From contig NZ_QTUV01000011.1 in NCBI RefSeq assembly GCF_003435815.1, positions 3,769 through 67,768 of the forward strand: a DNA stretch of 64,000 nucleotides, written 5' to 3'. The notes below the pieces were generated by a model. It was not told the DNA's origin. It was given only the letters and a program-made list of their open reading frames with translations, and searched no databases. Of this stretch, positions 24,517 to 33,628 are shown one piece after another (the first letter of the stretch is position 1; every line of letters starts with the position of its first letter). A program made the translations under genes and the position numbers. The stretch is from Dorea sp. AM10-31 (GTDB lineage: Bacteria; Bacillota; Clostridia; Lachnospirales; Lachnospiraceae).

Positions 24517-26379
24517 ATGACAGAGCAATTAAAAAAACAAAGTATGATATATGGAGTCGGCGTTGTTATTTATCTGGCGGCTGTTATTGTGACATCGAAT
24601 TTTACGATAGAAGATGAGATTAAATTCGTCTGGTTTCTGATCGCATATCTGATCGTCGGTTTTGATGTATTTAAAAAACTTCGAGACAGGATTCTGGAAC
24701 TGAAATTTTTAACAGAATATACGCTGACGACGGTTGCGACGATCGGAGCTTTCGGTATTGGAAGATATACAGAAGGTGTACTTGTTATGATCCTTTTTGA
24801 GCTGGGAGTTATTTTTGAAGCATATTCCACAGACAATGCCAAACGATCCATTGAAGAGATGATTGATATTCGTCCGGCATTTGCGATTCGTAAGACAGAT
24901 GGCGGAGAAGAACAGATCGATCCGATCGATCTTCAGGTTGGAGATATCATTGTGATCAAGCCGGGAGAACGTGTGCCGGTTGATGGAATAGTAGAAGCTG
25001 GATCTACGCTTCTTGACATGAAAGCGGTTACCGGTGAGTCTATGCCAAGAAGAGTTTCTGAAGGAAATAAGATCTACAGTGGATGTATTAACTTAAGCGG
25101 TGCAGTAGAGGCAAAGGTTCTGAAAGTATATCGTGATTCGACAGTCGCACAGATCATGGAACTGGTAGAGGAAGCACAGAATAAGGAATCCGAGAGCGAA
25201 AGTTTTGTTTCCAGATTTTCAAGAATATACACACCGGCAATGGTGCTGTTAGCACTCTTTGTTATGATCTATCCGCCGCTTACATTTTCTTATCATAACT
25301 GGAATATATGGATTTACAGAGGACTTATTTTCCTGATCGTGGCATGCCCGACAGCACTTGTAATGTCGATTCCGATCGCGTTCTTAGGAGGAATTGCATC
25401 GGCGGCAAGACAGGGAATCGTAATCAAAGGAGCCAACTATCTGGAAGACCTTTCCAAGGCAGATACATTTGTATTTGATAAGACAGGAACACTGACAGAA
25501 GGAGAATTTTCGGTTCAGGAGATTTACGCAGAGCAGGGAACAGAAGAGGAACTTTTAAAGATTGCGGCGCATGTGGAAAGCTATTCCAATCATCCGATCG
25601 CACAGTCACTCCTGAATGCCTATGATGGCGAGATTGACAAAGATCTCGTATCCAATATTAAGCAGATTCCGGGATATGGTCTTTCCGGAGATTATGATGG
25701 AAAGCGAATCCATGTCGGAAACTTCCGGCTGATGGAAAAATATGATATTGAAGTAGATGAATTTGATAGTACAGGAACGGTTGTCTATGTCAGCGTGGGA
25801 ACAGAATATATGGGTGCGATCATCATTGAAGATGCGATTAAATATCGTGCGAAGTGGACGATGAAATATCTGAAAGATAAGTGTAAAGCTGTGCTTGTTA
25901 TGTTGACTGGTGATACAAGGAGCGCAGGATATGCGGTGGCAAAAGAACTGAAGATGGATTATGCATATACAGATCTGATGCCTTCAGACAAATTAGAGCA
26001 GCTGGAAGATTTCCTGACGATCCAGGATGATATGGAGAAATTGGTCTGTGTCGGAGACGGTGTAAATGATGCCCCGGTACTGGCACGTGCAGATATCGGA
26101 ATCGCGATGGGAGCGTTAGGTTCTGCGCTGGCAATTGAGGCGGCAGATATTATTTTACTGGAAGATGAATTGCCGAAAATCGTAGATGCGATCAAAATTT
26201 CCAAAGAAACACTCCGGGTAGTAAACCAGAATATTGCTTTTGCGATTGCAGTGAAAGTGATCATTGTACTGCTTGCGCTGGTTGGATACTTTGGAATGTG
26301 GGAAGCGATCGTTGCAGAAGTCGGCGTTGTATTTGCAGCGATTATGAACGCAGTTTATGTCGTGAAATATTATGCATAG
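24517..26379 (+). CDS. P1B-type heavy-metal ATPase with CPT motif
   Basis: A 620-aa metal-exporting ATPase without an N-terminal HMA domain. About eight membrane segments, the actuator-loop TGES, phosphorylation motif DKTGTLTEG (D321), SNHP, TGD and GDGVNDAP are all present. The membrane metal site reads ACPTALVMSIP (C277-P278-T279), not the usual CPC of Cd/Zn/Cu pumps. The substrate is therefore uncertain. It lies directly behind a CadC-like repressor and is probably induced by metal. It is a paralogue of the truncated ATPase at 1-945. Confidence 0.93.
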   Translation: MTEQLKKQSMIYGVGVVIYLAAVIVTSNFTIEDEIKFVWFLIAYLIVGFDVFKKLRDRILELKFLTEYTLTTVATIGAFGIGRYTEGVLVMILFELGVIFEAYSTDNAKRSIEEMIDIRPAFAIRKTDGGEEQIDPIDLQVGDIIVIKPGERVPVDGIVEAGSTLLDMKAVTGESMPRRVSEGNKIYSGCINLSGAVEAKVLKVYRDSTVAQIMELVEEAQNKESESESFVSRFSRIYTPAMVLLALFVMIYPPLTFSYHNWNIWIYRGLIFLIVACPTALVMSIPIAFLGGIASAARQGIVIKGANYLEDLSKADTFVFDKTGTLTEGEFSVQEIYAEQGTEEELLKIAAHVESYSNHPIAQSLLNAYDGEIDKDLVSNIKQIPGYGLSGDYDGKRIHVGNFRLMEKYDIEVDEFDSTGTVVYVSVGTEYMGAIIIEDAIKYRAKWTMKYLKDKCKAVLVMLTGDTRSAGYAVAKELKMDYAYTDLMPSDKLEQLEDFLTIQDDMEKLVCVGDGVNDAPVLARADIGIAMGALGSALAIEAADIILLEDELPKIVDAIKISKETLRVVNQNIAFAIAVKVIIVLLALVGYFGMWEAIVAEVGVVFAAIMNAVYVVKYYA

Positions 26380-26454
26380 ACTGTGGAATATATTTTGAGA
26401 GAGAATCACTATTTGCATATAAACATGTAGGAAAGCAAAAGGAGACAGATCATA

Positions 26455-26979
26455 ATGAAGAGATTGGCAGCAGTGATATTGACAGCAAGTATGGGACTTG
26501 CTCTGGCAGGATGTTCCGGCAATCCTTACAAAGAGGGTGTCAGCCAGTTAGAGTCCAAAGAATATAAACAGGCAGAAGCAAGCTTCAAAGAAGCAGTGAA
26601 ACAGGACAAGAATACAGCAGATGCATACCGTGGTATCGGAATTGCCTGCTGGGAGCAGAAGGAATATAAGGCTGCATTAAAAGCATTTAAAAATGCAGTT
26701 AAAGCAGGAACAAAAGAAAATGCCACACTTTATAATCTGATGGGTGGCTGTGCGCTGAAACTTGATGATGGAAAGAGTGCACTTTCCTATTATGAGAAAG
26801 GTCTGGCAGCATCCGGAAGTTCAGATGAGTTGAAAAAGGAAATGGAATACAATGTTATTGTTTCCTATGAGAAGATGCAGAACTGGGAAAAAGCAAAGTC
26901 AAAACTGAATGAATATCTGGAAAAATATCCGGATGATGAAACAGCAAAAAAAGAAGTGGAATTTCTGGAAACAAGATAA
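26455..26979 (+). CDS. TPR-repeat lipoprotein
   Basis: A 174-aa secreted lipoprotein. Residues 1-19 form a type II signal peptide ending LALAGC, with Cys20 as the lipidation site. The rest is three to four tetratricopeptide repeats (YKQAEASFKEAVKQDKNTADAYRGIG and copies), a protein-protein interaction scaffold outside the membrane. AGGAGA precedes the ATG. It lies between the metal ATPase and hflX; a functional link to either is not shown. Confidence 0.9.
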   Translation: MKRLAAVILTASMGLALAGCSGNPYKEGVSQLESKEYKQAEASFKEAVKQDKNTADAYRGIGIACWEQKEYKAALKAFKNAVKAGTKENATLYNLMGGCALKLDDGKSALSYYEKGLAASGSSDELKKEMEYNVIVSYEKMQNWEKAKSKLNEYLEKYPDDETAKKEVEFLETR

Positions 26980-27013
26980 TCAGTTATAGAACCAGATAAA
27001 ATAGAGGTTTCGT

Positions 27014-28255
27014 ATGATAGAATTAAAACAGGATAAAGAGAGAGTGATCCTGGTAGGAGTGGAACTTCCGGGAGAAGAAAGCATGGAAGATTCGCTTTCG
27101 GAACTCTCTGAACTGGCAACCACAGCAGGTGCAGAAACGGTCGGTCGTGTGATCCAGAACCGGGAGCAGGTGCATCCGGGAACTTATGTTGGGAAAGGAA
27201 AGATAGAAGAGATCAAAGACCTGTTGTGGGAACTGGAAGCAACAGGTATTATTTGTGATGACGAACTTTCACCGGCACAGATGAAGAATCTGCAGGATGA
27301 ACTGAATGTGAAGGTGATGGATCGTACACTTCTTATATTGGATATATTTGCAGCCAGAGCTTCTACAAGTGAAGGTAAGATTCAGGTAGAACTGGCACAG
27401 TTAAAGTACCGGCAGACAAGGCTGACCGGATTTGGTACGGCAATGTCAAGACTTGGCGGTGGTATCGGAACGAGAGGACCGGGAGAGAAGAAACTGGAGA
27501 TGGACAGACGTCTCATTAAAAGCCGGATTGCAGCATTGAACCGGGAATTAAAAGAAGTAAAACGCCACCGTGAAGTGACAAGAGAGCAGAGAAGCAAAAG
27601 TTATGTGCCGGTAGTTGCAATCGTTGGATATACGAATGCCGGAAAGTCTACACTTCTTAACCGGCTGACGGGAGCGGATATTCTGGCGGAAGATAAGCTG
27701 TTTGCAACATTAGACCCGACAACAAGAGGTTTAAAATTGCCGGGAGGTCAGGAAGTACTTCTGACAGATACAGTCGGATTTATTAAAAAACTTCCACATC
27801 ATCTGATCGAAGCATTTAAGAGTACACTGGAAGAAGCAAAATATGCGGATGTAATCCTGCATGTAGTAGACACATCCAGTCCACAGATGGACAGTCAGAT
27901 GTACACCGTGTATGAGACATTATCGAACCTTGGTGTAAAAGACAAAGCGATCATCACGGCGTTCAATAAACAGGACAAGTTAGAAGATGCACCGTTGATC
28001 CGGGATTTTAAAGCAGATTATACGGTTAAAATTTCAGCAAAGACAGGAGCCGGACTTACCGACCTGACAGATACGATGGAAGCGGTGTTAAGAGAGCAGA
28101 AAGTATTTCTTGAATGCCTGTATGAGTACCGGGATGCAGCAAAGATCCAGCTCATCCGCAAGTACGGAGAGCTGCTGGAAGAGAAGTATCAGGAGGATGG
28201 TATCTTTGTAAGAGCTTATGTCCCGGCAGAACTTTACTCGAGAGTCACTGTCTGA
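27014..28255 (+). CDS. hflX: GTPase HflX
   Basis: A 413-aa ribosome-associated GTPase. The N-terminal HflX domain carries HPGTYVGKGK and DDELSPAQMKNLQ. The linker has RLGGGIGTRGPGEKKLE. The G domain shows GYTNAGKST, DTVGFI and FNKQD. Family members split stalled or heat-damaged ribosomes. It overlaps the convergent AraC-type gene by 22 bp. Confidence 0.96.
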   Translation: MIELKQDKERVILVGVELPGEESMEDSLSELSELATTAGAETVGRVIQNREQVHPGTYVGKGKIEEIKDLLWELEATGIICDDELSPAQMKNLQDELNVKVMDRTLLILDIFAARASTSEGKIQVELAQLKYRQTRLTGFGTAMSRLGGGIGTRGPGEKKLEMDRRLIKSRIAALNRELKEVKRHREVTREQRSKSYVPVVAIVGYTNAGKSTLLNRLTGADILAEDKLFATLDPTTRGLKLPGGQEVLLTDTVGFIKKLPHHLIEAFKSTLEEAKYADVILHVVDTSSPQMDSQMYTVYETLSNLGVKDKAIITAFNKQDKLEDAPLIRDFKADYTVKISAKTGAGLTDLTDTMEAVLREQKVFLECLYEYRDAAKIQLIRKYGELLEEKYQEDGIFVRAYVPAELYSRVTV

Positions 28256-29076
28256 CTCGGAGATTCAGAAAATAATTTGCGGTATGCACGCTGGAACGTG
28301 GAATAGTCGTGATAACCGCAGTCATAACATACCTGTGCGGCAGGAGTGCCGGACAGGAGCATTTCTTTTGCGAGCAGGAGCCGTTTCTGGGCAATGTAAT
28401 TCCCGATGGTATAACCGGTTTCCTGCTTGAACTGTCTCATCATATAATATTTGCTGATATAAAAATGTTCAGCAAGAATATCAATATTCAAATTTTCACT
28501 CAGATGATTATTAATGTAGTCAAGAATATGGATGATCTTTGCATTGCAGTTATCTGTATCAATAAATTCCAGCCTGTTTTTCAGGGCGGCACGGTTTAAG
28601 TGGATCATAAATTCCAGAAATAATACCTGCCGGTACAGACCAGAAGCATAACTATCATCAGAGAAAGATTTCTCCAGCCGGGTAATGGAGCGGAAAAGAG
28701 AGCTTTTTTCGAGTGATGGAATACGAAGCACGTTAGAATGTTCTTTTGCGGCACGCTGAAAACAGAAACTCAGATCATAATCCTTATTTTTATAAGCTTG
28801 GATAAATCCCGGTGCAATATAAACAATAATACGTTCATAAAGAACCGAATTATCCACTTCGAGTCTATGAATATCATTATGATTGACTAGAACGATATCA
28901 TAAGGTTTTAAATCATAGGATTTTCCTTCGATCATATAGTTGACCTTTCCTTTAATAAAAATCGTGATCTTGTTAAAGTCATGATAATGGTATTCGACTT
29001 CCTTCGTCTCACGGTCCGTCAGGTGAAAAAGCCGGAATTCACTGTTCAGATAGCCTTTTTTCATATATGTGTCCAT
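28234..29076 (-). CDS. AraC-family transcriptional regulator
   Basis: A 280-aa regulator. A cupin-like sensor domain occupies about residues 10-120 (VEYHYHDFNKITIFIKGKVNY) and two AraC helix-turn-helix units sit at the C-terminus (HFYISKYYMMRQFKQETGYT, then VCYDCGYHDYSTFQRAYRK). Such proteins usually sense a small molecule and activate sugar or stress genes. AAAGGAG lies nine bases before the ATG. It is divergent from dapF with a 168-bp gap. Confidence 0.93.
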   Translation of the reverse strand: MDTYMKKGYLNSEFRLFHLTDRETKEVEYHYHDFNKITIFIKGKVNYMIEGKSYDLKPYDIVLVNHNDIHRLEVDNSVLYERIIVYIAPGFIQAYKNKDYDLSFCFQRAAKEHSNVLRIPSLEKSSLFRSITRLEKSFSDDSYASGLYRQVLFLEFMIHLNRAALKNRLEFIDTDNCNAKIIHILDYINNHLSENLNIDILAEHFYISKYYMMRQFKQETGYTIGNYIAQKRLLLAKEMLLSGTPAAQVCYDCGYHDYSTFQRAYRKLFSESPSQTVTLE

Positions 29077-29244
29077 GGAGAAATGCTCCTTTTGTCGTTT
29101 TTTCTTATATCATAGAATAAAATAGCACGATTTGCAATGCAAATAGCAATATTTGCGTTGAAAAGGAAAATCATGCCTGCTATGATGAGTACAGAAGCTA
29201 TGAGAAAAAGAAATCACAAGATTTCTGCAAACCGGAGGTATGTT

Positions 29245-30102
29245 ATGAAAGTTGTATTAGAGCGTTATCATGGACTTGGAAATGATTATGTTGTATTTGA
29301 TCCAAATAAAAATGAGCTGGAATTAAATGAAAGAAATGTCCGGAGGATCTGTGACAGAAATGCGGGACTTGGTTCTGACGGAGTTCTTGAGGGACCGATT
29401 TTAAAAGAAGACGGAATGTATGTGAAAGTATGGAATCCAGACGGAAGCGAATCCGAGACGAGTGGAAATGGTGTCCGTATTTTTGCAAAATATCTCAAAG
29501 ATGCAAGTTATGTACAGAAAAAGAATTTTAAATTATATACAGGAAACGGACCGGTTGAAGTAACATTTTTAAATGAAGATGGTAGCAGACTTCGCGTTTC
29601 CATGGGAAAACTTTCATTCTGGAGTGATGATATTCCGGTAACTGGAGAACGAAGAGAAGTCATTAATGAAGATATGGTATTCGGACGTACGTTATATCCG
29701 GTTACCTGTGTAAATATCGGTAATCCGCACTGTGTAATTCCGATGCGCGAGATCTCCAAACCACTTGTTACGAAGATTGGTGACTATGCAGAGATCGCAA
29801 GATATTTTCCAAATCGTATTAATACACAGATTATGAAAGTGATCGACAAAGAAAATATTGCGATTGAAATCTTTGAGCGAGGCGCAGGTTACACACTTGC
29901 ATCCGGAACAGGAGCGTGTGCGGCAGCCGGAGTTGCATACAAATTGGGCATGACGAACAGCAAAGTGATCGTGCATATGCCGGGTGGAGAATTACAGGTA
30001 GAAGTAGAAGATGATTGGAATGTCTATATGACAGGAGATGTTTTCTATGTTGCGAAGATGACTCTGAGCAATGAATTTGCAGAGAAGTTAAGAGCTTTAT
30101 AA
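29245..30102 (+). CDS. dapF: Diaminopimelate epimerase homologue with Ser/Ser active site
   Basis: A 285-aa protein with the two-lobed DapF layout: YHGLGNDY at the N-terminus, ADG-like NPDGSESETSGNG, NIGNPHCV and ERGAGYTLASGTGACAA. In DapF the two catalytic cysteines sit in QCGNG and ACGSG; here both positions are Ser (S73 and S220). The Cys four residues after S220 is the noncatalytic one. The fold is clear, but epimerase activity is uncertain. The ATG at 29245 has GGAGG upstream and gives the standard length; an in-frame ATG at 29137 is too early. No other lysine genes are nearby. Confidence 0.85.
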   Translation: MKVVLERYHGLGNDYVVFDPNKNELELNERNVRRICDRNAGLGSDGVLEGPILKEDGMYVKVWNPDGSESETSGNGVRIFAKYLKDASYVQKKNFKLYTGNGPVEVTFLNEDGSRLRVSMGKLSFWSDDIPVTGERREVINEDMVFGRTLYPVTCVNIGNPHCVIPMREISKPLVTKIGDYAEIARYFPNRINTQIMKVIDKENIAIEIFERGAGYTLASGTGACAAAGVAYKLGMTNSKVIVHMPGGELQVEVEDDWNVYMTGDVFYVAKMTLSNEFAEKLRAL

Positions 30103-30163
30103 AAATGTGTGGGGTAGATTTGTACCATCTAATAAGATATACTAAGGCATAGGAGGAAAACCT

Positions 30164-33100
30164 ATGCCTTTAAAATTTGTATTGGGACCATCGGGGTCCG
30201 GAAAAACTTATCAATTATATAAGAATGTGATCGCTGAGTCGAAAGCACATCCGGAGGAGAATTTTATTGTTCTTGTACCGGAGCAGTTTACGATGCAGAC
30301 GCAAAAAGATCTTGTGACGATGCATGACAGACACGCAATCATGAACATCGATGTATTAAGTTTTGTGCGTCTTGCATACCGTATATTTGAAGAGACAGGA
30401 GCCGGTACACTGCCGGTGCTGGATGATGAGGGAAAAAATCTGATCCTGCGTAAGATTGCAGGCAATCATGAAAATGAATTACAGATGCTCCGCGGCAACA
30501 TTCGCAAGCTTGGATATATCAGTGAAGTCAAATCGGTGCTATCGGAATTTGCACAGTATGATATCGGGGAAGAAGAGATTGACCGTGTGATGGAAAATGC
30601 CGGCAGAGAGTCAAGACTGTATTATAAGCTGGCAGACATGAAAGTTCTATACCGCGGGTTTCAGGACTATCTGAAAGAACGGTATATTTCCAAGGAAGAA
30701 CTGTTGGACGTATTAAGCCGTGTCGTATGTAAATCGGAAATATTAAAAAACAGTACGATCGTTCTGGATGGATTTACCGGATTTACACCGGTACAGAACC
30801 GCTTGCTTGGAGAACTGATGAAGCATTGTCGGAAAGTTATGATTACTGTAACGATCGATCCGGCGGAAGATCCGTACCGCTATGAACATCCATATCAGTT
30901 ATTTGCGCTTAGTAAACATATGGTTACATCCATGATACAGCTGGCGAAAGAAAATCAGATCGAGATCGAAGAGCCCATGGAGCTGTTTGATAAGATCCCG
31001 TATCGTTTCCGTGATAATCCGGCACTTGCATTTCTGGAAAGAAATCTTTTCCGCTATCGGAAAGAAACTTATGAAGGAGAGCAGGATGCGGTTAAGATCC
31101 ATGTGGCGAGAGAGCCGGGGGAAGAAGCACTGGCGGCGGCGCAGCAGGTGCGCGCTTATATGCGGGAGAATGGATATCGCTGCCGTGAGATTGCTGTGAT
31201 CGTCAGCAATATGGAGATGTATGCCGAGGCACTGGAACAGGCATTTGCGCTGTATGAGATCCCGGTATTTATGGATCACAAGAGAAGTATCCTGTTAAAT
31301 TCATTCGTAGAGTATATACGAAGTCTCCTTGGAATGGCAGAACAGAATTTTACATATGAAAGTGTATTTCGTTTTCTGCGTACAAATCTGGCGGGATTTA
31401 CCCATGATGAAGTGGACGAACTGGAAAATTATGTCATCGGTATGGGAATCAAAGGCTATAAACGGTGGCAGGAGAAATGGATCCGCAGATTAAAAGATAT
31501 GAAAGAAGAGGATCTGGAACGACTGAACCATTACCGCACCAGATTCGTAGAAAAAGTGGATAATTTTGTCTTTGTATTAAAGCAGCGGAGGAAAACTGTC
31601 AAAGATATTACAATGGCATTGTATGAATTTATGGTGCAGGAGCAGTTGCAGGAGCGGATCGCAGAGCAGGAGCAAAAATTCCGTGAGAATGGTGAACTGG
31701 CACTTGCGAAAGAATATGCACAGGTTTATCGGATTGTTATCGAACTGATTGATAAATTTGTCGAGCTTCTCGGTGATGAACAGGTGAGCCTGAATGAATA
31801 TTGCAAATTGCTGGATGCAGGGCTGGAAGAGGCACGTGTCGGTGTCATCCCGCCAAGTATTGACCAGGTTGTGATCGGAGATATGGAGCGTACGCGTCTG
31901 AAAGACATCCGTGCACTTCTCTTTGTCGGGGCAAATGATCTGCATCTTCCGGGAAATCTTCTGCGTACCGGTCTGTTGTCAGAGCCGGACAGGGAACAGT
32001 TCCAGAACCAGAAGCTGGCTCTGGCTCCGGGTGGAAAAGAGCGGGCATATGTACAGAAGTATTATCTCTATATGAATCTTACAAAACCATCGGAAAAGCT
32101 GGATATATTCTATAGCAAGGTATCTTCCGATGGTAAAAATATGCGACCGGCGTATCTGATGCAAGATTTAAGAAAAATGTATCCGGACATGAAGATCATA
32201 GAGGAAGAAGAAAAAAGCTTCGCAGAGAGGGAATTCACCGAGAAGCTGGGAATCACCTGTCTGATACGGGGGCTGCAGGAAAGTAATGGAGAACTTGATC
32301 CACTCTGGTGTGAACTGTACACCTGGTATAAGAAACATCCAGAATGGCAGCAGACAGTAGAAAGCTTACTGGAAGCCGGCTATTACCGTATGCCGATGGA
32401 TGGACTTACGAGACAGGTGGCAGAGAAGTTATATGGAAAATATTTTACAGATAGTATATCGAGAATGGAGCGGTTCAGTATCTGCGCATTCGCACATTTT
32501 CTGACATACGGGCTCCGTCTGAAAGAACGACCGGAATATGATTTCCAGTCTGTGGATTTTGGAAATGTGTGTCACCGTGCACTGGAACTGTACTCAAGAA
32601 AACTGGAGCACACCGGAGAGAGCTGGACAGAAGTTGAAAATAAAATAAGAAAGCAATATATTGATGAGTCGGTGGATGAGGCAATTACAGACTATGGCAA
32701 TTCGGTTCTCTACAGTTCATCGCGGAACGAATATCTTGTAGAGCGTATGAAGAGAATGCTGGAACGCACGATCTGGGCACTGACAGAACAGCTTGCACAG
32801 GGGGATTTTGCGCCTTCTGCATATGAAGTCCGCTTTACAAATGGCAAAATTGACCGTGTCGATACCTGTGAGGATGAGGATAAAGTTTATGTGAAAGTTA
32901 TGGACTATAAAACCGGCAGCAAAGAATTTGATGTAGTTTCGCTGTATCAGGGATTGCAGCTTCAGCTGATGGTTTATATAAAGGCGGCAGTGGAAAGAGA
33001 AGAGAAAAGACATCCGGGTAAAGAGATCGTACCATCAGGCGTATTTTATTATCGCATCCAGGATCCGCTTCTGGATGGAAAAGTCATGGATGAAATTCTG

Positions 33101-33628
33101 CGTGGAACCGAAGAGGAAAAGAAAGAACAGATGGAAAAGGAGATGTTAAAAGTACTCCGTCCGGATGGTCTGGTCAATCTGTCCGGTGAGAATCTTAAAC
33201 ATTTACAGAAAATACAGTCTGGTGATTCTGTTGCAGTTCCGGTTAAATATACAAAATCGGGATCGCTTTCCAAAACATCCAAAGTGGCTTCAGAGACAGA
33301 TTTTGATACATTGATGCGATATGCCCAGAAGAAAGTGGAAGAGATCCATCAGAAAATTGCAGATGGTGAAGTTGCTGCTCGGCCGTACCGTCAGGGAACG
33401 GAGACAGGATGTGACTATTGTAAATATCGGCACATTTGCGGATTTGATCTGAAAGTTCCGGGTTATCATTATCGGAATCTGGAAAAATTATCAAAAGAAG
33501 AAGCAATCCAGAAGATGACAGCAGAAGTCGGGACTGGTTTAAAACAGCCGGAAAAATCTAAAAAAATTGGAATGGCAGAGAAAGAAGAACAGCCAGATAA
33601 AGAAAAGAACAGCAAGGAGGAGCAGTAA
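30164..33628 (+). CDS. addB: Helicase-exonuclease AddAB, subunit AddB
   Basis: A 1154-aa subunit of the AddAB recombination nuclease that processes double-strand breaks. It has an N-terminal Walker A GPSGSGKT (8-15), a degenerate helicase core, and a C-terminal RecB-type nuclease with MDYKTGSKEF. The iron-sulfur cysteines are visible: one in FSICAFAHF and three in GCDYCKYRHICGFD. AGGAGG precedes the ATG. Its stop overlaps the addA start by one base. Confidence 0.96.
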   Translation: MPLKFVLGPSGSGKTYQLYKNVIAESKAHPEENFIVLVPEQFTMQTQKDLVTMHDRHAIMNIDVLSFVRLAYRIFEETGAGTLPVLDDEGKNLILRKIAGNHENELQMLRGNIRKLGYISEVKSVLSEFAQYDIGEEEIDRVMENAGRESRLYYKLADMKVLYRGFQDYLKERYISKEELLDVLSRVVCKSEILKNSTIVLDGFTGFTPVQNRLLGELMKHCRKVMITVTIDPAEDPYRYEHPYQLFALSKHMVTSMIQLAKENQIEIEEPMELFDKIPYRFRDNPALAFLERNLFRYRKETYEGEQDAVKIHVAREPGEEALAAAQQVRAYMRENGYRCREIAVIVSNMEMYAEALEQAFALYEIPVFMDHKRSILLNSFVEYIRSLLGMAEQNFTYESVFRFLRTNLAGFTHDEVDELENYVIGMGIKGYKRWQEKWIRRLKDMKEEDLERLNHYRTRFVEKVDNFVFVLKQRRKTVKDITMALYEFMVQEQLQERIAEQEQKFRENGELALAKEYAQVYRIVIELIDKFVELLGDEQVSLNEYCKLLDAGLEEARVGVIPPSIDQVVIGDMERTRLKDIRALLFVGANDLHLPGNLLRTGLLSEPDREQFQNQKLALAPGGKERAYVQKYYLYMNLTKPSEKLDIFYSKVSSDGKNMRPAYLMQDLRKMYPDMKIIEEEEKSFAEREFTEKLGITCLIRGLQESNGELDPLWCELYTWYKKHPEWQQTVESLLEAGYYRMPMDGLTRQVAEKLYGKYFTDSISRMERFSICAFAHFLTYGLRLKERPEYDFQSVDFGNVCHRALELYSRKLEHTGESWTEVENKIRKQYIDESVDEAITDYGNSVLYSSSRNEYLVERMKRMLERTIWALTEQLAQGDFAPSAYEVRFTNGKIDRVDTCEDEDKVYVKVMDYKTGSKEFDVVSLYQGLQLQLMVYIKAAVEREEKRHPGKEIVPSGVFYYRIQDPLLDGKVMDEILRGTEEEKKEQMEKEMLKVLRPDGLVNLSGENLKHLQKIQSGDSVAVPVKYTKSGSLSKTSKVASETDFDTLMRYAQKKVEEIHQKIADGEVAARPYRQGTETGCDYCKYRHICGFDLKVPGYHYRNLEKLSKEEAIQKMTAEVGTGLKQPEKSKKIGMAEKEEQPDKEKNSKEEQ

